From: DSAR01 sp034437315
GTDB lineage: Bacteria > Chloroflexota > Anaerolineae > B4-G1
Direction of reading: 5' to 3'
Length of the DNA stretch: 25,587 nucleotides
NCBI GenBank assembly: GCA_034437315.1
Contig: DAOTUC010000081.1
Span: forward strand, 1-25,587
The notes under the pieces are model-generated. The model was not told the DNA's origin. It was given only the letters and a program-made list of their open reading frames with translations, and made no database searches. Shown here one piece after another: positions 17,378 to 25,587 of the stretch. How positions within the stretch are numbered: the first letter of the stretch is position 1; the number at the start of each line of letters is the position of its first letter. Position numbers and translations under genes: made by a program.

Positions 17378-20134
17378 GTGGCTAAAAAATGGGTCTACCT
17401 ATCCCGTTCGGCCAAGGAAGCGCTGACCGAGGAATGGGGGCGCGAACTTGAGATCGACGAAATGAAGAAAATTATGGGCGGCAAGGGAGCCGGATTGGCG
17501 GCCATGACCGACGCCGAGCTTCCGGTGCCCCCCTCGTTTACTATCACCACCGAGGCTTGCATCGAGTACATGGAAAGCGGCGAGTTCCCCCCCGGTATGT
17601 GGGAACAGACGCTCGAGGCGCTGACGGACATTGAGGAACAGACCGGAAAAGAATTCGGCAACCCAGAAAATCCGTTGTTGGTCTCCGTTCGCTCCGGCGC
17701 GCGGGTCTCAATGCCGGGCATGATGGACACGGTGCTCAACCTGGGGCTAAATGAGGAAACCCTGGAGGGCCTCACCCGCCTCACCGACAACGAATGGTTC
17801 GCCTACGACGCCTACCGCCGCTTCCTCACGATGTTCTCCGATATCGTGATGGATCTGGGCCGCGAACCTTTCGAGGAGCTGCTCAACGAGGTCAAGAAAG
17901 CGGAAAAGGTCGAACTGGACGCCGACGTCAGCCTGGAAGGGCTGAAAAAACTGGTCGAGCAATACAAGACCTTCTACCAGGAAGAGATCGGCGAACCCTT
18001 CCCCACCGATCCCCACGAACAGCTCCGGCTATCTATCAAGGCGGTTTTCGATTCGTGGGACGCGGAACGGGCCTACGCCTACCGCGAATATAACGACATC
18101 CCCCACGATTGGGGCACCGGCGTCAACGTCTGCACCATGGTCTTCGGCAATATGGGGGAAAAGAGCGGCACCGGCGTCGCTTTCACCCGCGACCCCGCCA
18201 CTGGTGATCCTCACATGTACGGCGATTTCCTGGAGAACGCCCAGGGCGAGGACGTCGTAGCCGGCATTCGCACCCCGATGAAGATCGACCGTTTGCAAGA
18301 TGTTATGCCCGACATCTACGAGCAATTCGTCTCCGTCGCCAACCAGCTTGAGGATTATTACCGCGATATGCAGGATGTGGAGTTCACCGTCGAGCGGGGC
18401 AAACTCTGGATGCTCCAGACCCGCACCGGCAAGCGTACCGCCGCCGCCGCCGCCAAGATCGCCGTCGATATGTTCCACGAAGGCGCCATCTCCAAGGAAG
18501 AGGCCGTGATGCGCGTCGATCCCGACGTCGTCGACCAGCTTCTCCACCCTTATTTCAATCCCGAAGCGAAGGTTGACGCCCGAGAGTCTGGGGAATTGCT
18601 GGCCGAAGGTCTGAACGCCTCGCCAGGGGCCGGCACCGGCGTCGCCGTCTTCGAAGCCCATCGCGCCAAGGAACTGGCTAAAGAAGGCCAAGACGTCATC
18701 CTGGTGCGACCGGAGACCTCCCCCGACGACGTGCCGGGCATGCTCGCCTCCAAAGGCGTCCTGACCCAGCACGGCGGCGCGACCTCCCACGCCGCCGTCG
18801 TCGCCCGAGGCAGCAATTTGCCCTGCGTCGCCGGTTGTGAGGACATTCGGGTGAACGTGGAACGCGCTCAGTTCACCATCCCGAGCACGGGCCGCATCGT
18901 GAAAGAGGGAGACGTCATCTCCATCGACGGCGGTTCGGGCGAGGTGTTCTGGGGCGCGATCCCGACCGTCGAGGTCGAGTATGAAGAACAGGAAAACCTG
19001 GTCGAACTGCTCAGCTGGGCCGACGAGATCCGCGAGATGGGCGTACGCACCAACGCCGACGTGGGCAAGGACGCCCGCGCCGCCCGCCAATTCGGCGCCG
19101 AGGGCATTGGCCTTTGCCGCACCGAGCATATGTTCTTCGACGAACGGGCGCGCGATGCGGTCGTGCGTATGATCATGGCCGAGTCTGACGAGGAGCGACA
19201 GCAAGCGTTAGAGGCGATGCTGCCCTTCCAGGAACAGGATTTCGAGGAAGTTTTCGAGGCGATGGACGGGCTGCCGGTCATTATGCGCCTGATCGACCCG
19301 CCAATGCACGAGTTCCTGCCCTCCCGCGAAGAGCTGATCGAAGAGGTCACGCGCCTGAAGTGCACCGATCCCGATTCCCCCAAATTGGCCGAAAAGGAGA
19401 AGATGCTCCAGGTCGTCAACTCGCTGTGGGAGACGAACCCGATGATGGGGTTGCGCGGATGCCGCGCTGGCATTATGTACCAGGGATTGACGGAAATGCA
19501 GACCCGCGCTTACTTCCAGGCCGCCTGCCGCTGCGCTGAACGAGGCGTCGAGGTGCATCCGGAGGTGATGATCCCGCTGGTGGGCCACGTCAACGAGTTG
19601 AAGATGGAGCGGGAAAAGTTAGAAGCGGTCGCCAAAACGGTGATGGAAGAGGAAGGCGTGGAAGTCGAGTACATGTTCGGCACGATGATCGAGGTGCCCC
19701 GCGCGGCCCTCACCGCCGCCGAGATCGCTGAATACGCCGATTTCTTCTCCTTCGGCACCAACGACCTGACCCAGATGACCTACGGCTACAGCCGTGACGA
19801 CGCCGAGGGGAAGTTCCTGCTCAAATACGTGGAGGGTTTCGACACCGGCGAGATCGATCCCGAAGGGAACCCCGTCAAATTCCAGATCCTGGAGGCCAAC
19901 CCCTTCCAGAAGCTGGATCAGACCGGCGTCGGCCGCCTGGTCAAGATGTGCGTCGAGGAAGGTAGGCAAACCAAGCCCGACCTGGAAGTCGGCATTTGCG
20001 GCGAGCACGGCGGCGAACCGAGCTCAGTCGACTTCTGCTATCGCGCCGGCCTGGATTACGTGAGTTGCTCCCCCTACCGCGTACCCATCGCCCGCCTGGC
20101 CGCCGCCCAGGCGACAATCCGCAATCGCGAATAA
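17378..20134 (+). CDS. ppdK: pyruvate, phosphate dikinase
   Basis: A 918-residue PPDK that interconverts pyruvate, ATP and phosphate with phosphoenolpyruvate, AMP and pyrophosphate. The N-terminal ATP-grasp part contains GGKGAGLAAM (34-43), VSVRSGARVSMPGMMDTVLNLGLN and GTGVAFTRDPATG. The swivelling domain has the phosphohistidine motif TQHGGATSHAAVVAR with catalytic His471. The C-terminal TIM barrel has GIGLCRTEHMFF, RLIDPPMHEFLP, FSFGTNDLTQMTYG and GICGEHGGEPSS with catalytic Cys874. It is about 40 residues longer than the commonly cited 874-residue enzyme, partly through a KYVEGFDTGEIDPEGNPVKF insertion. GTG start with AGGAGG 9 nt upstream, its own promoter, and a strong terminator follow the usual single-gene layout. 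Confidence 0.97.
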   Translation: MAKKWVYLSRSAKEALTEEWGRELEIDEMKKIMGGKGAGLAAMTDAELPVPPSFTITTEACIEYMESGEFPPGMWEQTLEALTDIEEQTGKEFGNPENPLLVSVRSGARVSMPGMMDTVLNLGLNEETLEGLTRLTDNEWFAYDAYRRFLTMFSDIVMDLGREPFEELLNEVKKAEKVELDADVSLEGLKKLVEQYKTFYQEEIGEPFPTDPHEQLRLSIKAVFDSWDAERAYAYREYNDIPHDWGTGVNVCTMVFGNMGEKSGTGVAFTRDPATGDPHMYGDFLENAQGEDVVAGIRTPMKIDRLQDVMPDIYEQFVSVANQLEDYYRDMQDVEFTVERGKLWMLQTRTGKRTAAAAAKIAVDMFHEGAISKEEAVMRVDPDVVDQLLHPYFNPEAKVDARESGELLAEGLNASPGAGTGVAVFEAHRAKELAKEGQDVILVRPETSPDDVPGMLASKGVLTQHGGATSHAAVVARGSNLPCVAGCEDIRVNVERAQFTIPSTGRIVKEGDVISIDGGSGEVFWGAIPTVEVEYEEQENLVELLSWADEIREMGVRTNADVGKDARAARQFGAEGIGLCRTEHMFFDERARDAVVRMIMAESDEERQQALEAMLPFQEQDFEEVFEAMDGLPVIMRLIDPPMHEFLPSREELIEEVTRLKCTDPDSPKLAEKEKMLQVVNSLWETNPMMGLRGCRAGIMYQGLTEMQTRAYFQAACRCAERGVEVHPEVMIPLVGHVNELKMEREKLEAVAKTVMEEEGVEVEYMFGTMIEVPRAALTAAEIAEYADFFSFGTNDLTQMTYGYSRDDAEGKFLLKYVEGFDTGEIDPEGNPVKFQILEANPFQKLDQTGVGRLVKMCVEEGRQTKPDLEVGICGEHGGEPSSVDFCYRAGLDYVSCSPYRVPIARLAAAQATIRNRE

Positions 20135-20154
20135 TCCGTGTATGGGTTTCTTTC

Positions 20155-20198
20155 CGTGGCAGGCAGCCGTCGCTGCCTGCCACGTTTTGTTTTTATTT
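20155..20198 (+). terminator. rho-independent terminator after ppdK
   Basis: CGTGGCAGGCAGC (20155-20167) and GCTGCCTGCCACG (20172-20184) form a perfect 13-bp stem with a CGTC loop, followed by TTTTGTTTTTATTT. This separates ppdK from the dnaG-rpoD unit. Confidence 0.93.
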
Positions 20199-20264
20199 CG
20201 AGTGGTTGCTCAAAAAATCAAGATCGACGCAACCGACCTTCGCAAGGTTCTCCACAGTCGCCAC

Positions 20265-20292
20265 TTGCCTGAACGCCAAGTATGAGTACAAT
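20265..20292 (+). promoter_or_regulatory. promoter for dnaG-rpoD
   Basis: TTGCCT (20265-20270) and TACAAT (20287-20292) are spaced by 16 nt. Start near 20300 gives a leader of about 130 nt before dnaG. The leader shows no repeat or known riboswitch that I recognise. Confidence 0.55.
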
Positions 20293-20433
20293 ACAATAAA
20301 CCTGCATACGGGGCCAAGACGACGTCATCCCGACGGCATACAGAGTCCGCCCGATCCATACCGCCCCCGGGTTTATCGAGAAGATACGTCAAGGATGCCT
20401 TTTGATTCTGGATCAAACAGATTGGGACGTGTG

Positions 20434-22332
20434 ATGAACGTGATAGATGAAGTCAAAGATCGCCTCGACATCGTCGAGGTCATATCATCCTATACGCCGT
20501 TGCAGAAGGCGGGCCGCAATTTCAAGGCGCTGTGCCCATTCCACACGGAGAAGACCCCCTCCTTCGTCGTCTTCCCAGAAAGTCAGAATTGGCATTGCTT
20601 TGGCGCTTGCGGCGAGGGCGGCGACGTCTTCAGTTTCGTCATGAAGTGGGAGGGCTGGGATTTCCGCACGGCGCTGGAAGAACTGGCCCGCCGGGCCGGG
20701 GTCGAATTACGCCCGCGCACGCCCGCCCAGAAGGAGGCGGAGGAGAAAGCGGATCGCCTGCGGGGGCTGCTGGATGTGTGCGCCCAATACTACCATCACC
20801 TGTTGCTTCACGCCCCAGAGGCGGAGAAAGCGCGCGCCTACGTCGCCGAACGGGGGCTGAACGAGGAGAGCGTCGAGCGCTTTGCCCTGGGGTATAGCTT
20901 GCCCGGATGGGATAGCGCCCGGAATTACCTGACCGAGCGTGACTACACGGTGGAAGAACTGGTTGAGGCCGGCGTCCTGGTCCGGCGGGAGGACACCCAG
21001 CGGACCTACGATCGTTTTCGCGACCGCCTGATGATCCCCATCCGGGATAGAGACGGGCGCGTCATCGGTTTTGGCGCTCGCACGCTCGACCCGGATGGCA
21101 TTCCGAAGTACCTGAACTCGCCCAAGACAGCGCTCTTCGACAAAAGCCACACCCTCTATGGCCTGGATCTGGCCCGCAAGACGATTCGCCGGGAAGACCG
21201 CGCCATTATCGTTGAGGGCTACATGGACGTCATCCAGGCCCACCAGGCCGGGTTCACCAATGTGGTCGCCCAGATGGGCACCGCGCTCACAGAAGCGCAG
21301 TTAAAACAACTGCAACGCTACACCGAGCGGTTCGTGCTCTCCCTGGACCCCGACGCCGCCGGCGTCCAGGCCACCTTGCGGGGGGTCGAAGTGGCCCGGG
21401 AGACGTTGGAACAAGAATGGGAGCCGGTCTTCGATCCGCGCGGCCTGGTGGGACGCGAAAGTCGATTGGGGGCCGAGATACGCATCTTGCAACTCCCGCC
21501 CGGTCAAGATCCCGACGACCTGATCCGCGAGACGCCTGAACGCTGGGAATCGCTGATCCAGGCCGCTCTGCCCGTCGTCGATTTCTATCTCCAGATTTTG
21601 ATACAGGGGTTGGACGTCGATGACACCAAAGCCAAGGCCCAGGTTGTGGACGAGCTGCTGCCGGTGCTTCGGGCTGTGGCCAATCCGGTCGAGCGAAGCG
21701 ATTACGTGCAGAAGATCGCGCGGGCCTTACAACTTGAGGTGCGAGCCGTGCAATCTCGCCTGGACAGCATCGCGCGTCCCGGCGCACAACGTCCGACGCC
21801 CCGTCCTCCGTCGGAGGCGCCAGCCGCCCCGGGCGCGCCGTCCAGGGCGGAGGCGGATCTCGAGGGGCACTGCCTGGCGCTCTGTCTGCAACGGTCCAGC
21901 ATCCTGGCGCAGGTTAACGAGACACTGCAAGAGGGGGAACAGGAGCCTTTTCAAATCCGGGATTTCCAGGACACGAACTACCGGGTATTTTTTATGACCT
22001 GGCAAACGCTGATTGAGGAGCAGCAGCACATCCCAATCGACGCGCTGTACGAGCGCTTACCCACCGAGCTACACCAATCATTGGCGCAATTGCTATCCGA
22101 GGAGCAAATCGAACCAACCCTGGCCGACGAACAAGTGGCGCGCGATATCATCGTGACGTTACTGCGGCTTCGAGAACGTCATCTGAAACGATTAGGGCGC
22201 GAACTGGGCGTGTTGACGCGAGAGGCCCAGGAAGGCGGAGACGTTCGGGCGGAACAATACGGCATTGCCTGGCGCGCCCACGCCGAGATGTTACGCCGAA
22301 CACAACAGGCGCTAGATCAACAATGGCATTAG
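20434..22332 (+). CDS. dnaG: DNA primase DnaG
   Basis: A 632-residue primase that makes RNA primers at the replication fork. The N-terminal zinc-binding domain starts MNVIDEVKDRLDIVEVISSY and has ligands C34, H37, C55 and C59. The last pair is C-x3-C (HCFGAC) where E. coli has C-x2-C. The RNA polymerase domain carries the TOPRIM motifs VEGYMD (E261) and SLDPDAAG (D305, D307). The C-terminal helical region (about 450-632) would contact the DnaB helicase and is less conserved. The frame is open further upstream, but the family begins at this Met; ATG 20395 would add 13 residues and is the only reasonable alternative. Neither start has a strong SD. rpoD follows after 34 nt. Confidence 0.95.
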   Translation: MNVIDEVKDRLDIVEVISSYTPLQKAGRNFKALCPFHTEKTPSFVVFPESQNWHCFGACGEGGDVFSFVMKWEGWDFRTALEELARRAGVELRPRTPAQKEAEEKADRLRGLLDVCAQYYHHLLLHAPEAEKARAYVAERGLNEESVERFALGYSLPGWDSARNYLTERDYTVEELVEAGVLVRREDTQRTYDRFRDRLMIPIRDRDGRVIGFGARTLDPDGIPKYLNSPKTALFDKSHTLYGLDLARKTIRREDRAIIVEGYMDVIQAHQAGFTNVVAQMGTALTEAQLKQLQRYTERFVLSLDPDAAGVQATLRGVEVARETLEQEWEPVFDPRGLVGRESRLGAEIRILQLPPGQDPDDLIRETPERWESLIQAALPVVDFYLQILIQGLDVDDTKAKAQVVDELLPVLRAVANPVERSDYVQKIARALQLEVRAVQSRLDSIARPGAQRPTPRPPSEAPAAPGAPSRAEADLEGHCLALCLQRSSILAQVNETLQEGEQEPFQIRDFQDTNYRVFFMTWQTLIEEQQHIPIDALYERLPTELHQSLAQLLSEEQIEPTLADEQVARDIIVTLLRLRERHLKRLGRELGVLTREAQEGGDVRAEQYGIAWRAHAEMLRRTQQALDQQWH

Positions 22333-22366
22333 ACACAAGACCAGGCGGGTGGTTAGAGCTAAATCT

Positions 22367-23977
22367 ATGAATAGGGAATATAACGCCAAAACAACGTCCA
22401 AAAAAGCGGATGATATAAAAGCGGGCGCGAACGACCGGGAAGACAACGGCGACGATCTGCCCACGCTGGACGATTTCGACACCGATTATATCGTGGATCG
22501 TGAGGGAGACATCGCCAGCCTGGAAGAGATCGTTGAGCCATCCCCTGGAGAGCTGGAGGAGATTGAAGAGGCGGGATTTTCGAACGACGAGTTGACCGAG
22601 ATAGCGGTCGCCGATGATCCTGTACGGATGTATCTGCGCGAAATTGGCCGCGTCCCTCTTTTGGAACATCACCAGGAGATCTGGCTAGCCATTCAACGGG
22701 AAGCCTTTTCCTACTTCAAAAATCTACAGAAACGGCTGGCCGAGCAAAACGGTCAGGCGCCATCGCCTGAGGAGATATTTGAAGCGCTGCTCAATTTTCT
22801 CAAGAAAGCCTGGGCGGCCGTGCGTAAGAACAGCCGGATCGTGAGGCTTGATGTCCCCAACCTCAGCGTGCTGGTCTATGAAGCTTTGACCATCCGCGCC
22901 ATACCTCTACCCGACAGCGACTCATACCTTTACGAATTTCTGGAACAGATCGGCTGGTCGGAACAGGGGAATAATCCGGGGAATACGTTGGCCATTCACC
23001 TGTTCGATCTGTTCACCCTGTTTTACCTGCTGCCGGACCAGGTTTTGGAGGTCATCCACAACGAGTGGGATACGAAAGGGCGTTTTCCCACGATACGCAA
23101 GCTGCGGGCAGTCAAAACGGACGATGAGACGCTCGTCGATATGTGGGCCGTCCTGGAGGAACGCAGTGAATATGCCCGCACTCTCATCGCGCAGGCCAAC
23201 CTGCGGCTCGTCGTCAGCGTGGCCAAGCACTACATCGGGCGCGGCATCTCATTCCTCGACCTGATCCAGGAGGGCAACATCGGTTTGCTGCGCGCTACAC
23301 AGAAATTCGACCACACCAAGGGATTTAAATTCTCCACCTACGCCACGTGGTGGATTCGACAGGCCATCAGCCGGGCCATCGCCGATCAGGCCCGCACCAT
23401 TCGGATCCCCGTCCACATGGTCGATACGATTAACCGCCTGCTGCGTCTTCAACGCAACATGGTTCAGGTGCTGGGCCGGCAACCGACGCTCGAGGAGTTG
23501 GCGCTGGAATCGGACCTTCTGGACCCCTCGGAGAAGGAGGCCATCCTCCAGGTACAGGAGGTCGGCGATCCCCTGCCGCCCACGTTAGAACGACGTTTAC
23601 AGCGCGCGGCGACCAAGGCCCGGCGCATTATGCGCATTTCGCAGGAACCGATGTCGCTGGAGATGCCTGTGGGGGCCGAAGAGAGCGGTATGCTGGGGGA
23701 TTTTATCGAGGACGAGAGCGTGCCGGGGCCGGCGGACGCCGCATCCAATCGCCTGCTCAGGGAAGAGCTAGACGATATTCTGGGGTCTTTGAGCGATCGA
23801 GAACGGGCTGTGCTGGAAATGCGCTTCGGCCTGAATGACGGGGAGAGCCACACGCTGGAAGAGGTCGGCAGGGCGTTTGGGGTCACTCGCGAGCGCGTGC
23901 GGCAAATCGAGTCAAAAGCCCTCCGCAAGCTGCGCCATCCCGGACACCGGCGCAAACTGCGGGATTTCTTGAGCTAG
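22367..23977 (+). CDS. rpoD: RNA polymerase primary sigma factor RpoD/SigA
   Basis: A 536-residue group 1 sigma-70 factor. The first 80 residues are acidic and variable (region 1.1-like). Region 1.2 is DDPVRMYLREIGRVPLLEHHQE (83-104). A helical non-conserved region spans about 113-262. Regions 2.1-2.4 run 263-346, with LRLVVSVAKHY, FLDLIQEGNIGLLRA, FKFSTYATWWIRQAISRAI and QARTIRIPVHM. Region 3 contains an extra stretch (about 383-422) before ISQEPMSLEMPVG. Region 4.2 has the helix-turn-helix TLEEVGRAFGVTRERVRQIESKALRKLRHP (497-526). It directs promoter recognition by RNA polymerase and is co-transcribed with dnaG, as in many bacteria. ATG 22367 is chosen; GTG 22349 is a possible alternative, and both have weak ribosome-binding sites. 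Confidence 0.96.
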   Translation: MNREYNAKTTSKKADDIKAGANDREDNGDDLPTLDDFDTDYIVDREGDIASLEEIVEPSPGELEEIEEAGFSNDELTEIAVADDPVRMYLREIGRVPLLEHHQEIWLAIQREAFSYFKNLQKRLAEQNGQAPSPEEIFEALLNFLKKAWAAVRKNSRIVRLDVPNLSVLVYEALTIRAIPLPDSDSYLYEFLEQIGWSEQGNNPGNTLAIHLFDLFTLFYLLPDQVLEVIHNEWDTKGRFPTIRKLRAVKTDDETLVDMWAVLEERSEYARTLIAQANLRLVVSVAKHYIGRGISFLDLIQEGNIGLLRATQKFDHTKGFKFSTYATWWIRQAISRAIADQARTIRIPVHMVDTINRLLRLQRNMVQVLGRQPTLEELALESDLLDPSEKEAILQVQEVGDPLPPTLERRLQRAATKARRIMRISQEPMSLEMPVGAEESGMLGDFIEDESVPGPADAASNRLLREELDDILGSLSDRERAVLEMRFGLNDGESHTLEEVGRAFGVTRERVRQIESKALRKLRHPGHRRKLRDFLS

Positions 23978-23979
23978 AA

Positions 23980-24013
23980 AGCCCGGCGGTAGCCGCCCCG
24001 AAACCGGTGGGCT
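23980..24013. terminator. possible hairpin between convergent rpoD and DUF6765 genes
   Basis: GGCGG-TAG-CCGCC (23985-23997) sits inside an outer AGCCC/GGGCT pairing (23980-23984 with 24009-24013). It fills the 39-nt gap between the two converging genes. Neither strand has a clear U-tract, so termination strength is uncertain. Confidence 0.35.
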
Positions 24014-24016
24014 CGG

Positions 24017-25156
24017 CTAAGGTAAATGCTCCAACACGAAATGCCGCTGCTTGAGCGCCGCCCGGTGGAAATGCACCCACAGCGAATTCCAGAAATTCGC
24101 CTCTAATCCCAGCGGCGACATCCGATCCCATTCCCGCTGCGACCAGTCGTCCCACTGTGTATCCCCCTCCAACGCCTGATCTCGCCAGCGGTGACGGTCG
24201 TATCGGTACGCCTCACCCGCCGGATAGGGCCGGAATAGGTGGTCGAATTCAGCCTCCCATCGACCGCAGCGGGCCGCCACGTCCAGATTGTGATAGCGAC
24301 GGTACGTCTGAATCGTCATCCGGTCTATCGTCATCGCTTCAATCGCTGGCCCGCCGGCGAACAGGCGACGCAGGCTCGGCGCGATGTCGGCCCAGGGAAT
24401 GGGTTCGGCAGGTCTCACCTTGGCCATAGGGCGCAACATACCATATATCGACCGGGCGGCCTCGAGGAAAACCGCCACGTTATCCCGTTCTACAAACTCC
24501 GGCGACCGTCTGATGTCACACTTCCAGCGCGCGTAGGCCAGGTCTGGGAAATAGCCAGCTTCAGCGTGCCCGATCTGCGGCAACACGTCAAAGATGACGT
24601 TCTCTGGTATGAGGTGAGCGTACACGCCGGCCTCCCTATCGTAGACGTATATTTCCTCCACGTCGTTTTCCATGCGATTCCACCGGCCGGAGAACTGCTG
24701 GTGGGACCAGGTATCGGCTATCGTGTGGAGCGCGATGCCGATCCGACACAAACGCCGGCGGTTATTGCGCAGCGCTTCGCTGGTCGCCTGTTTTAACACC
24801 ATCTCAGCGAGTGAGGGTTGATCGTCAGGGAGCGCGCCAATCGCCGGTCGGGTGATGAATGAGAAAGTCGCGCTTTCCGCAGGCGTAAAGGGGCGGGGCG
24901 GGAGGAAGTGGAAGGGGATATAGACCCGCTTCTGGGCGGACCAATTGAGCGTCCCCAGTAATTCAAGCCCCGCGTAGGCAGTGCGCACCGGATCGAAACG
25001 GAGGTTCCCCCCGTCAACGTCCAGGCGGATCAATTCGCTCTCCGTCGCGTCATCGACGTACTGGGAGGCGTAGGCGATGGTCAGGGCGTCCTTTTTGTTG
25101 AAACCGGCCGCGCGGGCCAGCACGGCAATGCAATAGTAATGAAAATCAACTTGCAT
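24017..25156 (-). CDS. DUF6765-family protein, possible zinc-dependent hydrolase
   Basis: A 379-residue protein starting MQVDFHYYCIAVLARAAGFNKKDALTIAYASQYVDDA, the opening typical of the uncharacterised DUF6765 family. It has H6 and D35-D36 near the N-terminus and an IALHTIADTWSHQQFSGRWN segment giving H144-x3-D148-x3-H152. That spacing, together with the N-terminal His and Asp residues, resembles metal-binding helices of zinc-dependent phospholipase C/P1-nuclease proteins. That link is my inference and no activity is established. No signal peptide or membrane segment is seen. The start is ATG 25156, with AAAGGAG 6 nt upstream; an upstream in-frame start at 25195 lies within a hairpin and is rejected. 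The gene converges on rpoD. Confidence 0.85.
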   Translation of the reverse strand: MQVDFHYYCIAVLARAAGFNKKDALTIAYASQYVDDATESELIRLDVDGGNLRFDPVRTAYAGLELLGTLNWSAQKRVYIPFHFLPPRPFTPAESATFSFITRPAIGALPDDQPSLAEMVLKQATSEALRNNRRRLCRIGIALHTIADTWSHQQFSGRWNRMENDVEEIYVYDREAGVYAHLIPENVIFDVLPQIGHAEAGYFPDLAYARWKCDIRRSPEFVERDNVAVFLEAARSIYGMLRPMAKVRPAEPIPWADIAPSLRRLFAGGPAIEAMTIDRMTIQTYRRYHNLDVAARCGRWEAEFDHLFRPYPAGEAYRYDRHRWRDQALEGDTQWDDWSQREWDRMSPLGLEANFWNSLWVHFHRAALKQRHFVLEHLP

Positions 25157-25174
25157 ACGGTCTCCTTTGTGGCG

Positions 25175-25200
25175 TCGGGGTGGACTATCGTCCACCCCGA
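25175..25200 (-). promoter_or_regulatory. 11-bp perfect hairpin before the DUF6765 gene
   Basis: TCGGGGTGGAC (25175-25185) and GTCCACCCCGA (25190-25200) pair around a TATC loop. On the minus strand it ends 19 nt before the start codon and about 8 nt before the ribosome-binding site. No U-tract follows. It could end transcription from the upstream gene weakly, stabilise its mRNA 3' end, or modulate initiation. Confidence 0.65.
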
Positions 25201-25262
25201 ACGCGCTCTGTGGCCCGCTCCTACCTCGTCACCGGTAGAGCGATGTCAATATCTATCGGCCG

Positions 25263-25587
25263 CTACAAGCTTCCCGCTATCTCGGAGGTGATTTGTTTGG
25301 CGTGGCGCAGGCGGTCGAGTTGATCGTGCCAGAAGGCGGAACCGGCCGCCGCGCCCAGCCCGCTGAGGACGAGGCCCGGCGTGAGCTTGAGGAACCAATT
25401 GATCAGCCCGGTCAACACGTTGGGAACCAACCCGAAATCAATCACGACGCCCAGCTGGCGGAGCAAAACCTCAAACGTGTACCACTCGGCGACGCCGTCG
25501 GGGCCGACGCTGCGGAAGGAGTCGAGAGCGTTTTCCATCACCGGCGCCAGCAGTTGAATCGAATCGACCCGCAAGACGACCGCCAGG
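25263..25587 (-). CDS. partial uncharacterised protein, C-terminal part, cut by window edge
   Basis: The frame ends at a TAG (25265-25263) and stays open to the last base of the window, so the visible 108 or so residues are only the C-terminus. The TTG at 25574 is an internal codon candidate rather than a trusted start. The visible part has an amphipathic segment (LLAPVMENALDSF), a hydrophobic stretch (VIDFGLVPNVLTGLINWFLKLTPGLVLSGLGAAAGSAFW) that may cross or lie on the membrane, and a charged end (HDQLDRLRHAKQITSEIAGSL). I do not recognise the family. The GSAFWHDQLDRL ending is similar in style to C-termini of uncharacterised bacterial membrane proteins. Confidence 0.6.
   Translation of the reverse strand, partial: LAVVLRVDSIQLLAPVMENALDSFRSVGPDGVAEWYTFEVLLRQLGVVIDFGLVPNVLTGLINWFLKLTPGLVLSGLGAAAGSAFWHDQLDRLRHAKQITSEIAGSL

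Noticed and set aside
18029..19204. 391-codon minus-strand frame
   Set aside because: Antisense to ppdK, whose motifs are intact in this region; the antisense product is Gly/Asp/His-rich and unlike any family.
19996..20433. N-terminal extension of DnaG into ppdK
   Set aside because: It would overlap the ppdK end, cross a strong terminator and the dnaG promoter, and the extra residues are Arg-rich and not seen in primases.

Overview
The window is a GC-rich bacterial chromosome segment, most likely from a Chloroflexota (Anaerolineae-like) organism. That placement is inference. It rests on a glycyl-tRNA synthetase with alpha and beta chains fused into one 1003-residue protein, a housekeeping sigma factor with an extra helical stretch in region 3, several GT-C type membrane and DUF6765-like proteins, and a lipoprotein solute-binding protein. 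There are no rRNA, tRNA or CRISPR loci and no recognisable transposase.

Layout. (1) 1-365 is non-coding and packed with nested inverted repeats. (2) 366-3596, plus strand: a degenerate short-chain dehydrogenase, a GT-C-like membrane protein and methylthioadenosine phosphorylase, tightly packed as one likely operon. (3) 3604-10675, minus strand: read 5'->3' as a membrane-anchored endonuclease/exonuclease/phosphatase protein, then recO, an RlaP/YcgL-type nucleotidyltransferase overlapping recO, a GT4 glycosyltransferase and fused glyQS. A good sigma-70 promoter precedes recO. (4) 11005-16278, minus strand: a complete branched-chain amino-acid-type ABC importer (binding lipoprotein, LivH, LivM, LivG, LivF) ending in a rho-independent terminator. 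A small four-helix membrane protein lies upstream. (5) 17378-23977, plus strand: pyruvate phosphate dikinase with its own promoter and strong terminator, then dnaG and rpoD from a separate promoter. (6) 24017-25587, minus strand: a DUF6765 protein and a gene cut by the window edge.

How it fits together. recO, glyQS, ppdK, dnaG and rpoD form a neighbourhood also known from Firmicutes. Here it is split into two oppositely oriented blocks, with the nucleotidyltransferase and glycosyltransferase inserted between recO and glyQS and the liv importer between the blocks. The rest looks like ordinary metabolism and transport. I do not see a convincing new multi-gene defence or mobile system. The points most worth a second look are the palindromic block at the left edge, the SDR that has lost its catalytic Tyr and Lys, the recO-coupled nucleotidyltransferase, lineage-type insertions in RpoD and LivM, the altered DnaG zinc finger, and the DUF6765 protein with an HxxxDxxxH motif.
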